64,000 bases of DNA from Mariniflexile litorale. Lineage in GTDB: Bacteria; Bacteroidota; Bacteroidia; Flavobacteriales; Flavobacteriaceae. This document shows, piece after piece, positions 8,935-16,783 of this stretch (position 1 is its first letter; each line of letters opens with the position of its first letter). The notes beneath the pieces are model-generated. The model had not been told where the DNA came from. It was given only the letters and a program-made list of their open reading frames with translations, and made no database searches. The stretch spans positions 815,501 to 879,500 of the forward strand of contig NZ_CP155618.1 of the NCBI RefSeq assembly GCF_031128465.2, in the 5' to 3' direction. The position numbers were made by a program, and so were the translations under genes.

Positions 8935-9692
8935 CGATTTCTGTTAAACTGATTTTTCTTCCAATACCACATAATAAAAAAGCCTGTAAGTGCTCCACCA
9001 ACGTGTGCCATATAAGCGGTGTTACTTGGACTAAAGAAAGACTGACCTGTAATACCCGATACTAAATCTAAAATAATAATTCCAGGAATAAAATATTTCG
9101 CTTTTATAGGAATGGGTAAAAATATAAGCATCAATTCTGCATTAGGGTTCATCATACCAAATGCTGCCATGATACCCATAATACATCCGGAAGCACCAAC
9201 CATAGACGCATTAAACACTGGAAATATATTTTGTAATTCCATAAGTTGCGATTGCGAAACACCTTCAAATACTTTATTAGTAGTAAGCATTTGAGTTATT
9301 TGCTCTGAACTCAACCCTGAAGCTATTAAAGAATTATAGTTTGGCAGGTATTGAAAATAATAATACCCTACTTGCAAAGCAACAGCCCCTAATCCAGCTG
9401 AAAAATAAATAAACAAAAAGCGTTTTGAACCTAAAACCTGCTCCACAGGAGAACCAAACATCCATAAAGCAAACATATTAAAAAGAAGGTGCATAATGCT
9501 TAAATTATCTAAATAAGCCCCACCATGCATAAACATATGCGTAATAATTTGCCATGGTTTAAACAAATCATTTTTTGGAAAATACATAGCAAACCATTCA
9601 TAAAAAGCACCATTTGCTACAAATAGTGTTCCTATAAACATAACTACGTTAATAATTATTAAATGCTTAACGGTTTCAGAAATTCGCATCAT
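8925..9692 (-). CDS. Rhomboid family intramembrane serine protease
   Basis: The rhomboid motifs are complete: HLLFNMFALWMFG, the nucleophile motif GASGCIMG (about residue 170) and the catalytic histidine in AHVGGALTGF (about 230). Between the second and third membrane segments there is a loop of about 55 residues containing a YYFQYLPNYN stretch. The protein is 255 residues long. It is tandem with a second rhomboid gene (10-nt overlap) and sits 3 nt after mutL, so it is co-transcribed. Confidence 0.94.
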   Translation of the reverse strand: MMRISETVKHLIIINVVMFIGTLFVANGAFYEWFAMYFPKNDLFKPWQIITHMFMHGGAYLDNLSIMHLLFNMFALWMFGSPVEQVLGSKRFLFIYFSAGLGAVALQVGYYYFQYLPNYNSLIASGLSSEQITQMLTTNKVFEGVSQSQLMELQNIFPVFNASMVGASGCIMGIMAAFGMMNPNAELMLIFLPIPIKAKYFIPGIIILDLVSGITGQSFFSPSNTAYMAHVGGALTGFFIMWYWKKNQFNRNRWD

Positions 9693-9695
9693 AAT

Positions 9696-11549
9696 TTATA
9701 TAAATTTTTTATCTAATTCGTCAACACTCATGGTTATAAATGTTATTCGGTTAGTAGGTGATACATTGGGTTCTTTACATGCAAATAGTTTATTTACTAA
9801 ATGCTCTTGCTCATCTTTTTCTAGTGATTGCCCTCTTTTTATAGCTAAACTTTTAGCCATCGATTTCGCTAATAAATCGGTGGCACTAAAATGCGTATCG
9901 GGTACTTCATTTTCAACATCACCAATTAATTGTTCTAAAATAATAGACACTTCGCTTTCTGGTACAGACACAGGAACTCCTGTAATTTCAATAGCTTCAT
10001 TAGTAACGTTTGAAAACACAAAACCAGTATGTTCTAAGTCTTCTTTTAATTGGCTAATAATTTGAATTTCCTGTGAAGAAAAATGCAATTCTAACGGAAA
10101 CAGCAATTGTTGACTCATACCTTCCTTAATTGTTAAATTCTTAAGAAAATCTTCGTACAGAATTCGTTGATGCGCGCGGTGTTGATCGATAACCAACATA
10201 CCCGATTTTATAGTGCTTACAATATACTTATTATGAAGTTGATAGGTGGTTTTTGTTTGTTCTATTTTATTATCATCGCTAAAAGCCGATATAGTTGTTT
10301 CTTCACTTTCAAAATGAACTTCGCTAAAATTGTGATTGGTTTTAGTTCCTTTCGATTCTAAACCCACATACAAACCATCCCAGTTAGATGTAGATTGCTT
10401 TTTGAAAGTGGGTGTTTGTTTTACATCTGTATAGTTATTCTCCTTAAATGGATTATAACTTCTATCTACTTCAATAACTGGTATGTTTGATTCTTTATTA
10501 CTAAAATTGTATGGCGTATCTAAATTGGCATCCCGCTCAAAATCAAGCACGGGCGCAATGTTAAATTGTCCCAAACTATGTTTTACTGCCGAACGCAACA
10601 AGGCGTACAAAGTGTGTTCATCATCAAACTTAATCTCTGTTTTTGTGGGATGAATATTGATATCTATAGTTTGTGGATTCACCGCTAAATTTAAAAAATA
10701 ACTGGGATGATTCCCGCTCTTTAACAACCCTTCAAAGGCAGATGAAATAGCATGATTTAAATACGGACTTTTTATAAATCTATCGTTCACAAAAAAATAT
10801 TGCTCGCCTCTGGATTTCTTCGAGTATTCTGGTTTCCCAACAAAACCTGAAATTTTTAAAACTTCGGTTACTTCTTCAACAGGTACTAATTTTTCATTTG
10901 TTTTATTTCCGAAGATATTCACAATACGTTGTCTGTAATTACTAATAGGAAGATTAAAAGATTCACTTCCGTTGTTATACAAAGCAAAACTAATAGTAGG
11001 ATGTGCCAAGGCTACCCTATGAAACTCATCGAAAACATGGCGCAATTCTACCGTATTCGATTTTAAAAAATTACGTCGCGCAGGAATATTAAAAAAAAGA
11101 TTTTTTACAGAAATTGAAGTCCCGGTTGGTGTTACTACAACCTCTTGGGATACAATAGTACTACCTTCTATAACAATACAATTGCCAACTTCGTCTTGTT
11201 CTTGCTTTGTTTTTAATTCTACATGTGCAATAGCCGCAATACTAGCCAAAGCTTCACCGCGAAACCCTTTGGTGTTTAGATGAAATAAATCGTCGGCTGT
11301 ACGAATTTTAGAAGTGGCATGACGCTCAAAACTTAATCGAGCATCAGTAGTACTCATACCTTTACCATTATCAATGACTTGAACGAGTGTTTTACCAGCG
11401 TCTTTTATGATAAGTTTAATTACTGTAGCATTAGCATCTATAGCATTTTCCAATAGTTCTTTAACTACCGAAGCAGGACGTTGTACAACTTCTCCAGCAG
11501 CGATTTGGTTTGCTACATGATCTGGTAATAGCTGTATAATGTCTGCCAT
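9696..11549 (-). CDS. mutL: DNA mismatch repair protein MutL
   Basis: The N-terminal GHKL ATPase shows ENAIDANAT (about 36-44), DNGKGM and TKGFRGEALASIAA (about 92-105), which are MutL hallmarks. It couples MutS mismatch recognition to downstream repair. The C-terminal endonuclease motif, usually DQHA(x)2E(x)4E, reads DQHRAHQRILYE here, so its first glutamate is glutamine, and no CPHGRP-like zinc site is visible near the end. Nicking activity is therefore doubtful. Length 617 is normal. It leads the operon with the two rhomboids and the EEP protein. Confidence 0.96.
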   Translation of the reverse strand: MADIIQLLPDHVANQIAAGEVVQRPASVVKELLENAIDANATVIKLIIKDAGKTLVQVIDNGKGMSTTDARLSFERHATSKIRTADDLFHLNTKGFRGEALASIAAIAHVELKTKQEQDEVGNCIVIEGSTIVSQEVVVTPTGTSISVKNLFFNIPARRNFLKSNTVELRHVFDEFHRVALAHPTISFALYNNGSESFNLPISNYRQRIVNIFGNKTNEKLVPVEEVTEVLKISGFVGKPEYSKKSRGEQYFFVNDRFIKSPYLNHAISSAFEGLLKSGNHPSYFLNLAVNPQTIDINIHPTKTEIKFDDEHTLYALLRSAVKHSLGQFNIAPVLDFERDANLDTPYNFSNKESNIPVIEVDRSYNPFKENNYTDVKQTPTFKKQSTSNWDGLYVGLESKGTKTNHNFSEVHFESEETTISAFSDDNKIEQTKTTYQLHNKYIVSTIKSGMLVIDQHRAHQRILYEDFLKNLTIKEGMSQQLLFPLELHFSSQEIQIISQLKEDLEHTGFVFSNVTNEAIEITGVPVSVPESEVSIILEQLIGDVENEVPDTHFSATDLLAKSMAKSLAIKRGQSLEKDEQEHLVNKLFACKEPNVSPTNRITFITMSVDELDKKFI

Positions 11550-11552
11550 GTA

Positions 11553-11840
11553 TTATTTAGAAAAGAATATAGATAAATCGAATTCGATGATTGCTAAAAA
11601 TATAAAAACTAACACTGCAACAATAATTAAAATACGTTTGTCAGCTTTTTTATCTGGGTTGTTTTTTAAATCGTCTAAAGCATTATTCAGTTTTGTTTTA
11701 AAACCTACATTGCCTCCCACAGTTTTTCTATGTTCGTCAAATTTATGTTTAATTTCAAACGGATTACCTTCACCTTTATCGTCAAAATACCGTGGTGTAT
11801 AACTAAACTTTTTATTTTTTCGCAGTTTTAAAATTCCCAT
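11553..11840 (-). CDS. Small membrane protein with C-terminal TM anchor
   Basis: I chose the internal ATG at 11838-11840 (MGILKLRKNKKFSYTPRYFD), giving 95 residues; the longer frame adds 17 residues without family-like character. A basic and acidic soluble part is followed by one hydrophobic segment (ILIIVAVLVFIFLAII) at the C terminus. Relatives in Flavobacteriia have, as I recall, been labelled riboflavin synthase subunit beta because ribH is nearby; nothing in the sequence supports that activity. Function unknown. It sits 3 nt before mutL in the transcription direction. Confidence 0.75.
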   Translation of the reverse strand: MGILKLRKNKKFSYTPRYFDDKGEGNPFEIKHKFDEHRKTVGGNVGFKTKLNNALDDLKNNPDKKADKRILIIVAVLVFIFLAIIEFDLSIFFSK

Positions 11841-11857
11841 GATTTCTAAATTTTTGG

Positions 11858-12112
11858 TTACATATATTTGTTTTCTAACAAATACATGCAAATCAATAAT
11901 AATACCAAAACAATAATGAGTGTTCGTATTGGCATAGCGCCTTTTACTTTTCGGCTTCTTTCGCTATTACGCTTCCACTTAGAAACAAATTCTATTTTCT
12001 TAGAATCTTCTAAGTTAGCATCTGAATCCTTTTCTTTTGAAAAAGAGGATTGATAATTAAAGGATTTATGTTTGTGTTGTTTTAACAAAGTGAATACGTT
12101 CTTATCCCTCAA
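11858..12112 (-). CDS. Small tail-anchored membrane protein, TTG start
   Basis: The 84-residue product has a charged N-terminal part (KQHKHKSFNYQ near the start) and one C-terminal hydrophobic segment (RTLIIVLVLLLICMYLL). Its plan matches that of the next gene downstream, so the two may be distant paralogues. An in-frame stop lies 9 nt before the TTG at 12110-12112 and no ATG precedes the conserved-looking N terminus, so TTG is the only reasonable start. Function unknown. Confidence 0.6.
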   Translation of the reverse strand: MRDKNVFTLLKQHKHKSFNYQSSFSKEKDSDANLEDSKKIEFVSKWKRNSERSRKVKGAMPIRTLIIVLVLLLICMYLLENKYM

Positions 12113-12173
12113 AAATACTTAAAAATAGGCAGAAACGAAGAATAGAATTACTAAAAAATGTTAACATTTGAAG

Positions 12174-12294
12174 TTACGAAGACTCAAAGAAACAAAGCTT
12201 CTAAGTTAAAAAGGATGTTATAACGAAAATTCTCTATAAACTACAAAGTTTTAGCTTAGAAACTTTGCATCTTTGTAGCTCTGGAACTCTTCCT
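12174..12294. repeat. Inverted, 8-nt-phased AAAG/CTTT repeat element
   Basis: The left arm at 12174-12213 is five exact octamers ending in AAG (TTACGAAG, ACTCAAAG, AAACAAAG, CTTCTAAG, TTAAAAAG). The right arm at 12255-12294 is five octamers starting with CT (CTTAGAAA, CTTTGCAT, CTTTGTAG, CTCTGGAA, CTCTTCCT). The arms are partly complementary: 12193-12205 pairs with 12255-12267 at 12 of 13 positions, and CTACAAAG (12241-12248) pairs with CTTTGTAG (12271-12278). The element fills the gap after the ribH stop codon and touches its end. Confidence 0.65.
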
Positions 12295-12779
12295 TAACTA
12301 TTTTTTCGCAGTTCAGCCATTTTAATAGCGGCGATAGCAGCTTCTGTACCTTTGTTCCCATGTTTACCACCAGAACGATCTATAGATTGTTGCATGGTAT
12401 TATCAGTAAGCACACAGAAAATTACAGGGGTTTCATGTACCACATTCAAATCTTTAATTCCTTGTGTAACACCTTCGCATACAAAATCGAAATGTTTGGT
12501 TTCTCCTTGAATAACACAACCAATAGCAATAACTGCATTTACCATTTGTTGCTGCATTTTTTTACTTCCATAGATAAGTTCGAAACTTCCAGGAACGTCC
12601 CAACGGATGATATTACTTGGCAAGGCACCGTTTTCTACAAGCGCATCATAAGCCCCTTGAAACAGCCCTTCAGTAATGGTATCATTCCACTCTGAAACAA
12701 CAATCCCAAACCGAAACTTATTCGCATTTGGGATTGTTGTTTTATCGTAATCAGATAAATTTTTATTTGCCGTAGCCAT
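12294..12779 (-). CDS. ribH: 6,7-dimethyl-8-ribityllumazine synthase
   Basis: It condenses 5-amino-6-ribitylaminouracil with 3,4-dihydroxy-2-butanone 4-phosphate in riboflavin synthesis. Family motifs are visible: VVSEWND, VPGSFEL (about residue 67), AIGCVIQGETKHFDFVC with the catalytic histidine (about 93-98), and GGKHGNKGTEAA near the C terminus. Length is 161 residues, as expected for an icosahedral-type subunit. It starts 1 nt after the stop of the TPR gene, so the two form one transcript. Confidence 0.96.
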   Translation of the reverse strand: MATANKNLSDYDKTTIPNANKFRFGIVVSEWNDTITEGLFQGAYDALVENGALPSNIIRWDVPGSFELIYGSKKMQQQMVNAVIAIGCVIQGETKHFDFVCEGVTQGIKDLNVVHETPVIFCVLTDNTMQQSIDRSGGKHGNKGTEAAIAAIKMAELRKNS

Positions 12780-12780
12780 A

Positions 12781-13551
12781 TTATTTATTTGTCAATACTT
12801 GAGCTTTACCAATAAACACTTCGATAGAGGTAGCTTCAGACGAATTTGGAAATTCATCTTTAATTTTGTTAAAATAAGTAAGCGCTTTATCTGCTTTACC
12901 TAAATCTAAAGCAATAATCCCCGCTTTGTATAAATACATAGGTGTAGTGTATTCATTATTACGTAATTCTGCAGCTTGCTCGTAATAATCTAAAGCATCT
13001 TCAGATTGATTTAATTGTGCAAACGCATCACCAATATTTCCTTTAGCTAAAGGTGCTAATATTTCATCCTCACTTTTAAAATCACTTAAGTGCTCTATAG
13101 CATTCTTGTAATCTTTTAAATGTAAATAAGCAGTACCAGCATAGTAATTAGCTAAGTTAGCAGATGGTGTACCACTATGCTCCTTAATAATATCCAACAT
13201 ACCAAATTTACCTTCTCCTCCTTTTAAAGCTAAGGTATAAAGCGAATCTTTAGCAGTACCATTTACAGCATCATTAAAATATTTTTGAGCTTGAAACATA
13301 TCGTTCATAGCCGTAACTTGTTTTGGCTTGGACACAAACTCATTATAACCTAAATAGCCTAACACAACTACAGCAACAATACCTACAAGAATAAAGATGT
13401 ATTTTTGATTCTTTTCTACAAAAGCTTCTGTTTTTGATGCTGACTCATCAAGTGTATTAAAAACTTCGGCTGTAGTAGAATGTTGTTCTACGTCCTCTAT
13501 CTTTTCTTCTTTTGTTTTAGGTTTGTATCCTCTTTTATTATAAGTAGCCAT
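12781..13551 (-). CDS. Tetratricopeptide repeat membrane protein (YfgM-like)
   Basis: A cytoplasmic N-terminal stretch of about 50 residues precedes one membrane segment (YIFILVGIVAVVVLGYLGY, about 49-67). A periplasmic region with TPR-like helices follows (LANYYAGTAYLHLKDYKNAIEHL, PLAKGNIGDAFAQLNQSEDALDYY). This resembles YfgM, an ancillary factor of the Sec translocon, although here it is linked to ribH. An exact TATTTTTG -7 box lies on the (-) strand at 13578-13585. Confidence 0.85.
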   Translation of the reverse strand: MATYNKRGYKPKTKEEKIEDVEQHSTTAEVFNTLDESASKTEAFVEKNQKYIFILVGIVAVVVLGYLGYNEFVSKPKQVTAMNDMFQAQKYFNDAVNGTAKDSLYTLALKGGEGKFGMLDIIKEHSGTPSANLANYYAGTAYLHLKDYKNAIEHLSDFKSEDEILAPLAKGNIGDAFAQLNQSEDALDYYEQAAELRNNEYTTPMYLYKAGIIALDLGKADKALTYFNKIKDEFPNSSEATSIEVFIGKAQVLTNK

Positions 13552-13577
13552 GTATTTTATCTAAAATTAATGCGTCG

Positions 13578-13585
13578 CAAAAATA
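13578..13585 (-). promoter_or_regulatory. Bacteroidota -7 element upstream of the TPR/ribH operon
   Basis: Read on the (-) strand the sequence is TATTTTTG, an exact TAnnTTTG match 27 nt before the start codon at 13551. A TTTT-containing stretch about 20 nt further upstream could be the -33 element. Confidence 0.6.
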
Positions 13586-13691
13586 TAATTTTTCTTCATA
13601 ACTAAAAGGTTATTTATTTGATATTTTTCAATAATTTGCACATCCTTTTAAAGAGTCGCATTTTCTGTGTACCTTTTAAGTTAATTTTTTT

Positions 13692-14771
13692 ATGATTTTA
13701 AAATCACTTTCATTACTAAATTACAAGAATTTTGACAGCAAGTCATTCATTTTTAGCGAAAAAATAAATTGTATTGTTGGTAATAACGGTATTGGAAAAA
13801 CAAATGTTTTAGACGCTATTTATCATTTATCTTTTGGAAAAAGTTATTTTAACCCTGTTGCTTCACAAAACATAAAGCATGATGAAGATTTTTTTGTGAT
13901 TAATGGTGATTATGAAAAAGAAAACAAAACCGAAAAAGTAGTGATTAGTTTAAAACGCGGACAAACCAAAGTTATTAAACGCAATGGCAAGCCTTATGAA
14001 AGATTTAGCGAACATATTGGCTTTTTACCTTTAGTAATTATTTCCCCTGCCGACAGAGACTTAATCATTGAAGGCAGCGAAACCCGCCGAAAGTTTATTG
14101 ATAGTGTCATTTCACAAAGTGATAAAACGTATTTAAGCAACCTCATAAGTTACAATAAAATACTAGCGCAACGCAACGCCTTATTAAAGTATTTTGCATT
14201 AAACCACACCTTTAATAAAGATACTCTAGACGTTTACAATACTCAATTAAACGATTTTGGCGCCGTAATTTTTGAAAAACGTGATGCTTTTTTACAAACA
14301 TTCATTCCCATATTCAAAGCACGTTACGAAGTAATTAGTAATGGTAATGAAATAGTAGAATTGAACTACCATAGCGATTTATTTGAAGACAACCTAAATA
14401 CGCTGCTGCAGAAAAATATTAATAAAGACAAAGCGTTACAATATACTAGTGTGGGCGTTCATAAAGATGATTTACATTTTAATATTGAAAGCCATCCTAT
14501 TAAAAAATTTGGTAGTCAGGGCCAACAAAAATCTTTTTTAATAGCTTTAAAATTGGCTCAATTCGATTTTATAAAAGCTCGAAGTAACGTAAACCCGATT
14601 TTATTACTTGATGATATTTTCGATAAATTAGATGAAAATCGAGTGGCTCAAATAATTAAATTAGTTGATAACGAAGATTTCGGGCAACTTTTTATAAGTG
14701 ACACACACCCTGAACGCACTGAAAATGTTGTAAAACAAGTGCACCAATCGTATGAAATTTTTAAGTTGTAA
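13692..14771 (+). CDS. recF: DNA replication/repair protein RecF
   Basis: This SMC-like ABC ATPase has Walker [10 protein letters not shown] (about residues 30-38), a signature region [18 protein letters not shown] (about 272-289) and Walker [15 protein letters not shown] (about 303-316). It acts with RecO and RecR to load RecA at single-strand gaps. Length 359 is normal. The DUF721 (DciA-like) gene follows 61 nt later, a pairing common in bacteria. Confidence 0.96.
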   Translation: MILKSLSLLNYKNFDSKSFIFSEKINCIVGNNGIGKTNVLDAIYHLSFGKSYFNPVASQNIKHDEDFFVINGDYEKENKTEKVVISLKRGQTKVIKRNGKPYERFSEHIGFLPLVIISPADRDLIIEGSETRRKFIDSVISQSDKTYLSNLISYNKILAQRNALLKYFALNHTFNKDTLDVYNTQLNDFGAVIFEKRDAFLQTFIPIFKARYEVISNGNEIVELNYHSDLFEDNLNTLLQKNINKDKALQYTSVGVHKDDLHFNIESHPIKKFGSQGQQKSFLIALKLAQFDFIKARSNVNPILLLDDIFDKLDENRVAQIIKLVDNEDFGQLFISDTHPERTENVVKQVHQSYEIFKL

Positions 14772-14832
14772 ATGAGACAAGATAAAGATATAAAAATCAC
14801 AACACCCAAACGTCTACAATGAAGAACCAAAC

Positions 14833-15129
14833 ATGGCAAAACGCAACAACGAACATATAAGCATATCTGACGCCCTTAAAGAATTTGTTGAAACCAATAA
14901 ATTAGAGAAAGGCTTAAACAAGGTAAATGTAGCCGATGCTTGGGCTAACCTTATGGGCAATGGTGTTAACAATTACACGACCGCTGTAAATTTAGAACGC
15001 GACACTCTTTACATACAACTTAATTCAAGTGTTTTACGTGAGGAATTAAGTTATGGGAAAGAAAAAATAATTAAGATGCTTAATGAAGAATTAGGAAAAG
15101 AAATTATTAAAAAATTGATTCTAAGATAA
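14833..15129 (+). CDS. DUF721 (DciA-like) protein
   Basis: The 98-residue protein shows the DUF721 pattern: an N-terminal helix (ISDALKEFVETNKL), a central VADAWANLMGNGVNNYT and the LYIQLNSSVLREELSYGKEKIIKMLNEELG block. The family includes DciA, which helps load the replicative helicase in bacteria lacking DnaC. The position directly after recF supports a replication role, but helicase loading is inference. Confidence 0.88.
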   Translation: MAKRNNEHISISDALKEFVETNKLEKGLNKVNVADAWANLMGNGVNNYTTAVNLERDTLYIQLNSSVLREELSYGKEKIIKMLNEELGKEIIKKLILR

Positions 15130-15166
15130 TTGACAATTAAATTTAAAATAAAAAAAACAATAAAAA

Positions 15167-15198
15167 TTTACAATCTATAAAAAATTATACTACCTTTG
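15167..15198 (+). promoter_or_regulatory. Promoter of the first cold-shock gene
   Basis: An exact TACCTTTG -7 element lies at 15191-15198, with TTTAC at 15167-15171 as a plausible -33 element about 20 nt upstream. The start codon is 27 nt downstream of the -7 box. Confidence 0.65.
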
Positions 15199-15225
15199 TT
15201 CCTTAATTTTTTATAAACAAACATA

Positions 15226-15417
15226 ATGAGTAAAGGTACCGTAAAATTCTTCAATGATTCTAAAGGTTTTGGATTCATCACTGAAGATGACAACAACAAA
15301 GAACATTTCGTACACATTTCAGGACTTATCGATGAAATTCGTGAAGGTGATGCAGTTGAATTCGATCTACAAGAAGGTAGAAAAGGATTAAACGCCGTAA
15401 ACGTAAAAGTAATCTAA
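15226..15417 (+). CDS. Cold-shock domain protein, copy 1
   Basis: This 63-residue single cold-shock domain has RNP1 KGFGFI (residues 13-18) and RNP2 HFVHIS (about 27-32). These small OB-fold proteins bind single-stranded RNA or DNA and melt RNA structure. The protein is nearly identical to copy 2; the visible differences are Q/E and R/K near LQEGRKG. The two genes share a near-identical 3' UTR and terminator, so the whole cassette was recently duplicated. It has its own promoter and terminator. Confidence 0.95.
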   Translation: MSKGTVKFFNDSKGFGFITEDDNNKEHFVHISGLIDEIREGDAVEFDLQEGRKGLNAVNVKVI

Positions 15418-15442
15418 TACATATACTTTAACAATTACAATT

Positions 15443-15473
15443 AAAAGTCTATCAATCAATTTGATAGACTTTT
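15443..15473 (+). terminator. Intrinsic terminator of cold-shock gene 1
   Basis: A perfect 13-bp stem (AAAAGTCTATCAA with TTGATAGACTTTT) closes a 5-nt loop and is followed by TTT. The same stem recurs after copy 2. Confidence 0.9.
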
Positions 15474-15538
15474 TTGTTGAATTTCACTTCAAAATAAAAT
15501 TAACTGAAAAATATATGGTATTTAATGATATTTAGCGG

Positions 15539-15546
15539 TACTTTTG
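15539..15546 (+). promoter_or_regulatory. -7 element of the second cold-shock gene
   Basis: TACTTTTG is an exact TAnnTTTG match 27 nt before the start codon, the same spacing as for copy 1. The upstream DNA differs from copy 1, so the two copies may respond differently. Confidence 0.65.
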
Positions 15547-15573
15547 AAGTAATTAATAATTAATATTTATAAC

Positions 15574-15765
15574 ATGAGTAAAGGTACCGTAAAATTCTTC
15601 AATGATTCTAAAGGTTTTGGATTTATCACTGAAGATGACAACAACAAAGAACATTTCGTACACATTTCAGGACTTATCGATGAAATTCGTGAAGGTGATG
15701 CCGTAGAATTCGATTTAGAAGAAGGCAAAAAAGGTTTAAACGCCGTAAACGTAAAAGTAATCTAA
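15574..15765 (+). CDS. Cold-shock domain protein, copy 2
   Basis: This 63-residue cold-shock domain differs from copy 1 only near LEEGKKG. The nucleotide sequences are almost identical through the coding region and the 3' UTR, up to and including the terminator. Roles and motifs are as for copy 1: KGFGFI and HFVHIS for nucleic-acid binding. Its promoter DNA is unrelated in sequence to that of copy 1 apart from the -7 box, so the duplicated unit appears to begin at or near the start codon. Confidence 0.95.
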   Translation: MSKGTVKFFNDSKGFGFITEDDNNKEHFVHISGLIDEIREGDAVEFDLEEGKKGLNAVNVKVI

Positions 15766-15789
15766 TACATATACTTTAACAATTACATT

Positions 15790-15820
15790 AAAAGTCTATC
15801 AATCATTTTGATAGACTTTT
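15790..15820 (+). terminator. Intrinsic terminator of cold-shock gene 2
   Basis: A perfect 13-bp stem, identical to the terminator of copy 1, has a TCATT loop followed by a T-run. It shows that the duplication included the terminator. Confidence 0.9.
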
Positions 15821-15907
15821 TTATTTTTATAAACTTTCTAAAAAAAACATTTTTTTTTTAATATTTTTTTATATTACATTTATACTATTAATTTAATAAT
15901 TTTAAGT

Positions 15908-16099
15908 ATGAGTAAAGGGACAGTTAAATTTTTCAACGACTCCAAAGGGTTTGGATTTATAGTTGAAGATGGTTCAAAAAAAGAACATTTTGTTCACATT
16001 TCAGGTTTAATTGACGAAGTTCGTGAGGGCGACGAAGTTGAATTTGAATTAAAAGAAGGTAAAAAAGGATTAAACGCAGTAAATGTAAAAGTAATTTAA
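15908..16099 (+). CDS. Cold-shock domain protein, copy 3 (diverged)
   Basis: This is a third 63-residue cold-shock domain with KGFGFI and HFVHISG intact. It has more protein changes than copies 1 and 2 (IVEDGSKKEHF, DEVREGDEVEFELKEG) and many synonymous changes, so it is an older duplicate. Upstream is a very AT-rich stretch with TACATTTA at 15875-15882 as a possible -7 box. Its terminator (16131-16159) is unrelated to the other two. Confidence 0.95.
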   Translation: MSKGTVKFFNDSKGFGFIVEDGSKKEHFVHISGLIDEVREGDEVEFELKEGKKGLNAVNVKVI

Positions 16100-16130
16100 T
16101 AAATACTATTTAATTTTTTTAAGACACAAA

Positions 16131-16159
16131 AAAATCCCGCAACTATGTTGCGGGATTTT
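16131..16159. terminator. Bidirectional terminator between csp copy 3 and ndk
   Basis: A perfect 12-bp stem (AAAATCCCGCAA with TTGCGGGATTTT) closes a 5-nt loop. An A-run lies on its left and T-rich sequence on its right, so it can serve both convergent genes. Confidence 0.85.
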
Positions 16160-16185
16160 CTATTTATAAACTTGTTTATGAGGTT

Positions 16186-16605
16186 TTAAAACATCTCTCT
16201 TCCTGAAAAATGAAAAGCGCTTTCAATTACAGCATTTTCATCACTATCACTTCCATGTACAGCATTTTCACTTATAGAAACTGCAAATAATTTTCTAATA
16301 GTACCATCAGCAGCATCAGCTGGATTTGTAGCTCCTATTAAAGTTCTAAAATCTTCAACAGCATTATCTTTTTCCAAAACTGCAGCTACTATCGGGCCAC
16401 GTGTCATATATTCAACTAAGTCTGCAAAAAATGGACGCTCATTATGTATTGCGTAAAAAGTTTGAGCATCTTTTGTGGTCATTTGTGTTAATTTCATTGC
16501 AACAATTTTAAACCCTGAAGCTGAAATTTTTTCTAATATTGCGCCTATATGCCCTTTTTCTACAGCATCTGGCTTTAGCATTGTAAATGTTCTATTTGTT
16601 GCCAT
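16186..16605 (-). CDS. ndk: Nucleoside diphosphate kinase
   Basis: It transfers the gamma phosphate from ATP to NDPs through a phosphohistidine. The N-terminal [13 protein letters not shown] is typical, as is the active-site block NAVHGSDS (about residues 115-122) carrying the catalytic histidine. Length is 139 residues, usual for bacteria. It is monocistronic, with its own promoter (16717-16746) diverging from nrnA. Confidence 0.97.
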   Translation of the reverse strand: MATNRTFTMLKPDAVEKGHIGAILEKISASGFKIVAMKLTQMTTKDAQTFYAIHNERPFFADLVEYMTRGPIVAAVLEKDNAVEDFRTLIGATNPADAADGTIRKLFAVSISENAVHGSDSDENAVIESAFHFSGREMF

Positions 16606-16716
16606 TGTCTTATTTTAATTTTATTCAGTTATAATAATTTGATAAATAGGTCTTCATGAGCTTACAAAAAATAATTTTTCAGAAAACAAACTAACAAACC
16701 TCTTGTAATTTCGGTG

Positions 16717-16746
16717 CAAAAGTAAGGTATTATCATTAAAAAACAA
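16717..16746 (-). promoter_or_regulatory. ndk promoter
   Basis: On the (-) strand TTG (16746-16744) is followed after 19 nt by TACTTTTG (16724-16717), matching the Bacteroidota -33/-7 arrangement. The 5' UTR to the start at 16605 would be about 105 nt. Confidence 0.7.
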
Positions 16747-16750
16747 GTCA

Positions 16751-16777
16751 TTGAATTTTAAAAAAATTGTATCTTCG
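16751..16777 (+). promoter_or_regulatory. nrnA promoter, suggesting an almost leaderless mRNA
   Basis: TTG at 16751-16753 is followed by TATCTTCG at 16770-16777 as a near-consensus -7 box. The chosen start codon at 16784 lies only 6 nt beyond it, about where transcription should begin. The alternative upstream ATG at 16751 falls inside the promoter, which argues against it. Confidence 0.6.
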
Positions 16778-16783
16778 CCATCT

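Noticed and set aside
11553-12112. The two small membrane proteins as a riboflavin synthase subunit
   Set aside because: They are tail-anchored proteins without any lumazine-binding sequence; closeness to ribH is the only link.
15443-15820. The two identical hairpins as a mobile repeat
   Set aside because: They are explained as terminators copied together with the cold-shock genes.
16751-16783. Longer N terminus for the DHH phosphoesterase
   Set aside because: The upstream ATG coincides with the -33 element and the added residues overlap the -7 box.
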